Below, one piece after another: positions 60,026 through 64,000 of a stretch of 64,000 bases of DNA. The DNA is from Aedoeadaptatus coxii (GTDB taxonomy: Bacteria > Bacillota > Clostridia > Tissierellales > Peptoniphilaceae). The position numbers and the translations under genes were made by a program. The DNA lies in the NCBI RefSeq assembly GCF_903819215.1, contig NZ_CAIJCT010000010.1, one strand, 5' to 3'. The notes beneath the pieces were generated by a model. The model did no database searches. It worked only from the letters and a program-made list of their open reading frames with translations, and had not been told where the DNA came from. Each line of letters starts with the position of its first letter. The stretch's first letter is position 1.

Positions 60026-60806
60026 TTTCATACAAAGTAAAACAACTATAAAACCAGAAATCGGCATAATTTTAGGAAGCGGCTTAGGGGATTTTGCAGA
60101 AACCATTGAAAATCCGACGCGTATTCCTTACGGCGATATTCCCGGATTCAAGGAATCTACTGTTCAAGGACATAGCGGCGAGTTAATTATTGGAACCCTT
60201 AAAGGAAAAAACATCGTCGCCATGAAAGGGCGTATTCATTTTTATGAGGGATTCGATATTCAAGATGTGGTTTACCCCGTCAAAATTCTATGTGGATTGG
60301 GCATCGATAAACTTATCGTCACTAATGCCGCCGGAGGCGTCAACCGAAGCTTCAAACCCGGCACACTGATGCTCATCAACGATCACATCAATTTTAACGG
60401 CAAAAATCCTCTTATTGGGACCAATGATCCTGTAGGCGATCGCTTCCCGGATATGTCCTATGCTTACGACCGCACGCTTCTGGATAAAGTGAAAAACATC
60501 GCCAAAGATTTAAATGTCGCCTATGAAACCGGCGTGTATATGTACATGACGGGGCCGAGTTATGAAACACCTGCAGAAGTACGTATGGCGGGAATTTTAG
60601 GTGCTGATGCCGTGGGAATGAGTACAGTACCCGAAGTTATCATTGCTCGTCATCGCGGCGTAAAGGTTATCGGTATATCCTGTATCACCAATATGGCGGC
60701 GGGAATTTTAGATCAGCCTTTGGATCACGAAGAAGTAATTCGCATTTCTGCAGAAGTTTCCGGCGAATTTAAAAAACTCGTTACGGGAATCGTTGAAGGG
60801 ATTTAA
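60009..60806 (+). CDS. punA: PunA purine-nucleoside phosphorylase
   Basis: Trimeric-type PNP that phosphorolyses inosine and guanosine. The 265-residue protein has IILGSGLGDFAE, VQGHSGELIIG, MKGRIHFYEGFD, VTNAAGGVN, TGPSYETPAEVRM and VGMSTVPEVIIARH. ATG 60009 lies in the end of nudF. The pyrimidine counterpart follows 2 nt later. Confidence 0.96.
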   Translation: MNQAINFIQSKTTIKPEIGIILGSGLGDFAETIENPTRIPYGDIPGFKESTVQGHSGELIIGTLKGKNIVAMKGRIHFYEGFDIQDVVYPVKILCGLGIDKLIVTNAAGGVNRSFKPGTLMLINDHINFNGKNPLIGTNDPVGDRFPDMSYAYDRTLLDKVKNIAKDLNVAYETGVYMYMTGPSYETPAEVRMAGILGADAVGMSTVPEVIIARHRGVKVIGISCITNMAAGILDQPLDHEEVIRISAEVSGEFKKLVTGIVEGI

Positions 60807-60808
60807 TT

Positions 60809-62119
60809 ATGAGCGTATTAGAAGTTATTGAAAAGAAAAAACATGGAGTTCATCTTACTACCGATGAAATAAAAAAGACCATCGACGATTACGTTAGTGG
60901 CGTCATTAAAGATTATCAAATGAGCGCGCTATTAATGGCCATTTATTTCAATGGAATGAATGATGAGGAGATCAACGCCCTAACGGCATCCATGATCGAT
61001 TCGGGCGATACTGTGGATTTATCGTCTATTAAAGGTACGATCGTAGATAAACATTCCACCGGCGGAGTCGGCGATACGACAACTCTAATTTTAGGACCCC
61101 TTCTTTCTGCATACGGATTGCCCTTCGGTAAGATGAGCGGCCGCGGTTTAGGTCACACCGGAGGAACGTTGGATAAGCTTGAGTCCATACCCGGACTTCA
61201 CGTCGATCTTTCCGTCGAAGAAATTATTGAAGCCACCAATAATGTAGGCATGGCCGTCGCAGGTCAGACGGCCAATATTACGCCGGCCGATAAAAAGCTC
61301 TACGCATTGCGGGACGCTACGGCAACGGTGGATGCCATTCCCTTAATTGCATCGAGCATTATGAGCAAAAAACTTGCCATCCACGGTGATTGTCTCCTAC
61401 TCGATGTAAAAGTCGGAGACGGCGCCTTTATGCGCGACAAAGAAAGCGCCCTTACATTGGCCAAAACCATGGTTTCAATCGGAGAAAATTTCGGAAGAAA
61501 AACAGTTGCGATTTTAACGCGCATGGATCAACCCCTTGGAAAAGCTGTCGGCAACGGCCTTGAAGTTCAAGAAGCCATCGACACGTTGCGAGGTGAAGGT
61601 CCCGAAGACTTAACGGAACTCTGCATTGGTCTCGTCGTGCGTTTAATCGCGATGACATGTGACGACGATAAAAAACGCATTGAACACGACGTTCGCTCCC
61701 TTATTAAAAACGGAAAAGCACTGGAACAGTTTAGACGTTTTGTTGAAAATCAAGGAGGGGACGGCCGGGTCGTCGAAGATCCCTCTATTTTGCCGAAGTC
61801 AGACCATAGCCTCGATGTAAAGGCCGTTTCTTCCGGTTATGTTCAATCTATTCCTGCTCACGATGTTGGGATTTTAGCCAGAGATTTAGGTGCCGGACGC
61901 ATTACGATGGACGATACATTGGATATGGCGGCGGGAATCTATCTCCACAAAAAAGTAGGCGATAAGGTAGAAAAAGGCGATGTCCTCGCCACTCTTTACA
62001 GCGCCAAACCGGAAGCTCTTCAAGAAGGAGAAAAGCGACTGGACGATATTATCAAGATCTCCTCGGAGGCTGTCCATGTAGAGCCGCTTATAATCGATGA
62101 GGTGTACCGTGGATTTTAG
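60809..62119 (+). CDS. pdp: Pyrimidine-nucleoside phosphorylase
   Basis: Phosphorylase for uridine, deoxyuridine and thymidine. The 436-residue protein has the N-terminal helical domain (YQMSALLMAIYFNGM), VDKHSTGGVGDTTTL, KMSGRGLGHTGGTLDKLE and KLAIHGDCLLLDVKVGDGAFM. It follows punA by 2 nt, so purine and pyrimidine nucleosides are salvaged from one operon. The last 11 nt overlap the protease start. Confidence 0.95.
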   Translation: MSVLEVIEKKKHGVHLTTDEIKKTIDDYVSGVIKDYQMSALLMAIYFNGMNDEEINALTASMIDSGDTVDLSSIKGTIVDKHSTGGVGDTTTLILGPLLSAYGLPFGKMSGRGLGHTGGTLDKLESIPGLHVDLSVEEIIEATNNVGMAVAGQTANITPADKKLYALRDATATVDAIPLIASSIMSKKLAIHGDCLLLDVKVGDGAFMRDKESALTLAKTMVSIGENFGRKTVAILTRMDQPLGKAVGNGLEVQEAIDTLRGEGPEDLTELCIGLVVRLIAMTCDDDKKRIEHDVRSLIKNGKALEQFRRFVENQGGDGRVVEDPSILPKSDHSLDVKAVSSGYVQSIPAHDVGILARDLGAGRITMDDTLDMAAGIYLHKKVGDKVEKGDVLATLYSAKPEALQEGEKRLDDIIKISSEAVHVEPLIIDEVYRGF

Positions 62120-62714
62120 CGTGTATCTTTGGTCTATACCTGCCCTGATAATCGCAATTGTCGGCCATGAAATAGGTCACGGCTATGTTTCTTATTTGTT
62201 GGGAGATGACACGGCCAAACGAGATGGGCGGCTCAGCATTAATCCGTTGGATCACATTGATCCCGTGGGGCTGTTGTTTATGATCGTCTTTCGTTTCGGC
62301 TGGGCGAAAGCGGTGCCCATTAATCCGAGATACTACAAAAACAGAAAACGAGGAACGATCATCGTTTCCCTCGCCGGCGTTACCGTGAATTTTATTTTCG
62401 CTCTCATTGCCGGAATTCTGCTCGTTTGGACGTCGAAGCACAATTTTGTCATCAGCGAATTTTTCTATCAATTCCTTTGGTATAACACCATGCTCGGCGT
62501 ATTTAATCTCGTTCCGTTACCGCCTCTCGACGGCTCTAAAGTTCTCGTATCCTTGCTTCCCAGCGACTTGGAATATAAATTTTACAGCTATGAAAAATAT
62601 TTTTATTGGATCTTATTTTTAGGCGTCGTCAGTGGGTTTATTTCCCGCATTATCGGACCGGCGGTATACGGTTTGGCAAATTTATTTGTTAGAATTGGAG
62701 CATTTTTAGTCTAA
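62109..62714 (+). CDS. Site-2 protease (M50) family membrane protein
   Basis: A 201-residue integral membrane metalloprotease of the M50 group with HEIGHG near residue 21-26 and the second zinc ligand region VPLPPLDGSKV near 140. It resembles the short YwhC/YkyA-type members without a PDZ domain. GTG 62109 is 4 nt behind GAGGTG; the ATG at 62097 overlaps that site and the end of pdp. The substrate is not known. It is immediately followed by scpA. Confidence 0.9.
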   Translation: MDFSVYLWSIPALIIAIVGHEIGHGYVSYLLGDDTAKRDGRLSINPLDHIDPVGLLFMIVFRFGWAKAVPINPRYYKNRKRGTIIVSLAGVTVNFIFALIAGILLVWTSKHNFVISEFFYQFLWYNTMLGVFNLVPLPPLDGSKVLVSLLPSDLEYKFYSYEKYFYWILFLGVVSGFISRIIGPAVYGLANLFVRIGAFLV

Positions 62715-63445
62715 TGAATTTTGAAATTGTCTACGGATCCTTTTCCGGGCCCATGGAGGTTCTCCTGGAGCTCATTAAGAAAAGAGAAATGGATATTTAC
62801 GATATTCAAATTCATATTTTAGTGGATGATTTTCTCCACTACATCGACACCATGACCGGACCGATCATGGATTCCGTCGTCGATTTTTTATCCATGGCAA
62901 GTTATTTGCTTGCCATTAAAAGTCGTATGTTGTTGCCGGAGCGACCGACAGATGATGAGGAGGAAGAGGAAGATCCGAGAGAGGATCTCGTGGAAAGAAT
63001 CGTCGAGTATCAGCGCATGAAAGCTTTAAGTGAACTGTTAGAGGAAATGGCAGCTTACGAAGACGGCGCTATTTACAAAAAGCAAGACGACTTTACCGAT
63101 TTTTCCGAACAGGATTTGATTAACGACGGTAGCATCGAGGCTTTAACAAAGGCTTTTCGGGAAGCCATGCTTCAGTTTCAGATTCACGAAGAGGCCAAGC
63201 GTTCTCTGGAAAAGATTTCTGCTGCTGAATATAGTTTTCATCAGGCGAGGGAAAAAATTCAGTGGGCATTTAATCAATGGGAGAAGCCGAGTTTTCTCGA
63301 CATGGTGAGGGATGCCGAAAGCCGCATCGAAATCGTCACGATCTTTTTAACTATGCTGGAACTGGTGAAAGGCCAAAGCATTTACTGCGAGCAAAACGGA
63401 AGGGATATTATTTTGTCGAAGAGGGAAATACCATATGCATCCTAA
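62714..63445 (+). CDS. scpA: ScpA segregation and condensation protein
   Basis: Kleisin subunit of the SMC-ScpAB condensin. The 243-residue protein has YGSFSGPMEVLLELIKKREMDIYDI at the N-terminus, the acidic stretch DDEEEEEDPREDLVERIVEYQRMK, and the C-terminal winged helix VTIFLTMLELVKGQSIYCEQ. It overlaps the previous gene by 1 nt and scpB by 11 nt. Confidence 0.96.
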   Translation: MNFEIVYGSFSGPMEVLLELIKKREMDIYDIQIHILVDDFLHYIDTMTGPIMDSVVDFLSMASYLLAIKSRMLLPERPTDDEEEEEDPREDLVERIVEYQRMKALSELLEEMAAYEDGAIYKKQDDFTDFSEQDLINDGSIEALTKAFREAMLQFQIHEEAKRSLEKISAAEYSFHQAREKIQWAFNQWEKPSFLDMVRDAESRIEIVTIFLTMLELVKGQSIYCEQNGRDIILSKREIPYAS

Positions 63446-63956
63446 AGCACAACTAGAAGCCCTGCTCTTTGCGTGGGGAGAACCTTTAAGCGAAAAAGAA
63501 ATCCGTCAGGCATTGGATTTAACGGCCCTCGAGGTAAGAAACCTTTTGTCGGAACTGGGTGAGGATCTGAAAAAAGACGACAGAGGTTTACGCTTGGTTA
63601 CTGTTGAAGACAGCTATCAGCTTTCGACAAAACCGGAACTTTTCGAAGAAATTGCGGCCTATGCTAAACGCAATCAATCGAAAAATCTTTCGAATGCCGC
63701 CCTCGAAACGCTCGCCATTGTAGCCTATAAACAGCCGGTTCTAAAATCCGATGTAGAAGATATCCGAGGCGTACGTTGTGATCAGGTATTAAAAAGTTTG
63801 GAACGTACGGAACTTATAACCGTTCTCGGTAGACGGGATATTCCGGGTCGGCCGAAAGTCTATGGAACGACCGAGTTATTTCTTAGAAAATTCGGACTAT
63901 CGGGTTTAGATGAGTTGCCGGTATTAGAGGAAGAGATAGAAGAGGAGACGGAATGA
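63435..63956 (+). CDS. scpB: ScpB segregation and condensation protein
   Basis: Two winged-helix partner of ScpA in the SMC complex. The 173-residue protein shows ALLFAWGEPLSEKEI, LVTVEDSYQLSTKPEL, AALETLAIVAYKQPVLKSDVEDIRG and the C-terminal GRPKVYGTTELFLRKFGL. The stop overlaps the next ATG by 4 nt. Confidence 0.96.
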   Translation: MHPKAQLEALLFAWGEPLSEKEIRQALDLTALEVRNLLSELGEDLKKDDRGLRLVTVEDSYQLSTKPELFEEIAAYAKRNQSKNLSNAALETLAIVAYKQPVLKSDVEDIRGVRCDQVLKSLERTELITVLGRRDIPGRPKVYGTTELFLRKFGLSGLDELPVLEEEIEEETE

Positions 63957-64000
63957 GACTACAAAAATACATGGCCCATGCAGGCGTCGCCAGCCGGCGA
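63953..64000 (+). CDS. rluB: RluB-family pseudouridine synthase, start only
   Basis: The first 16 codons (MRLQKYMAHAGVASRR) match the S4-domain N-terminus of RluB/RsuA-type 23S rRNA pseudouridine synthases, and rluB usually follows scpB. The gene runs off the right edge, so the rest cannot be checked. Confidence 0.8.
   Translation, partial: MRLQKYMAHAGVASRR

Noticed and set aside
1..64000. CRISPR arrays, insertion sequences, phage genes, toxin-antitoxin pairs, tRNA or rRNA genes
   Set aside because: Reading both strands gave no direct repeats, transposase motifs, cloverleaf or rRNA segments that could be supported.

Overview
The window reads as a gene-dense stretch of chromosome from an anaerobic Gram-positive bacterium (Firmicutes sensu lato). 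A member of the Tissierellia/Peptoniphilaceae is my best inference. The basis is the anaerobic cobalamin pathway, the glmS ribozyme, SLH-domain surface protein, SepF/YlmH cluster, PyrR, RbgA, ScpA/ScpB, OmpR-type two-component systems with long AT-rich codons, and frequent TTG/GTG starts behind strong GGAGG sites. The species cannot be named from the sequence alone. No phage, transposon, CRISPR array, rRNA or tRNA was seen.

Layout. 1-4889: phosphate uptake and signalling (pstC end, pstA, pstB, phoU, response regulator, PhoR-type kinase). 4934-7234: a second OmpR/kinase pair with a small membrane protein. 7283-10726 (minus): pyruvate carboxylase. 10859-23279: a 17-gene, tightly overlapping operon for anaerobic adenosylcobalamin synthesis (cbiB, cbiK, cbiL, cobD, cbiC, cbiD, cbiE, cbiT, cbiF, cbiG, cbiH, cbiJ, a Cys-rich small protein, cobT, cobU, cobS, cobC). 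23385-24371: secreted SLH protein. 24441-26479 (minus): glmS with an upstream glmS ribozyme. 26572-33098: parvulin, divergent RelA/SpoT-domain protein, msrA, a frameshifted pepD, a His-rich DUF1292 protein, a radical SAM protein, a P-loop protein, a 29-residue membrane miniprotein and an unrecognised basic protein. 33118-42504: housekeeping (glyA, der, plsY, gpsA, HlyD-like, yggS, sepF, ylmH, lspA, rluD-type, pyrR). 42550-47988: MTA-phosphorylase family gene diverging from an MtnA-like isomerase/HD-hydrolase/two-component/lipoprotein operon. 48122-51434: ychF and a degenerate ABC-2 transporter. 51480-64000: HAD phosphatase, rbgA, rnhB, asp23-like, nusB, xseAB, ispA, a frameshifted tlyA, recN, nudF, punA, pyrimidine-nucleoside phosphorylase, site-2 protease, scpAB and the start of rluB.

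How it works together. Phosphate import is coupled to its own sensing pair. The cobalamin operon encodes corrin-ring construction from sirohydrochlorin through nucleotide-loop assembly, but cbiA, cbiP, the adenosyltransferase and cobalt transport are not here. glmS is expected to be shut down by glucosamine-6-phosphate through the self-cleaving leader. Nucleoside salvage genes (MTAP-like, punA, pdp, nudF, HD nucleotidase) recur.

Points that deserve attention are two single-base frameshifts of the same sign (pepD, tlyA), a probable ATT start codon, a Prli42-like miniprotein too short for ordinary gene finding, a transporter ATPase lacking its catalytic glutamate, a divergent alarmone-synthetase homologue, and an MtnA homologue lacking the usual substrate-loop motif. 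I did not find a clearly new defence or mobile system.
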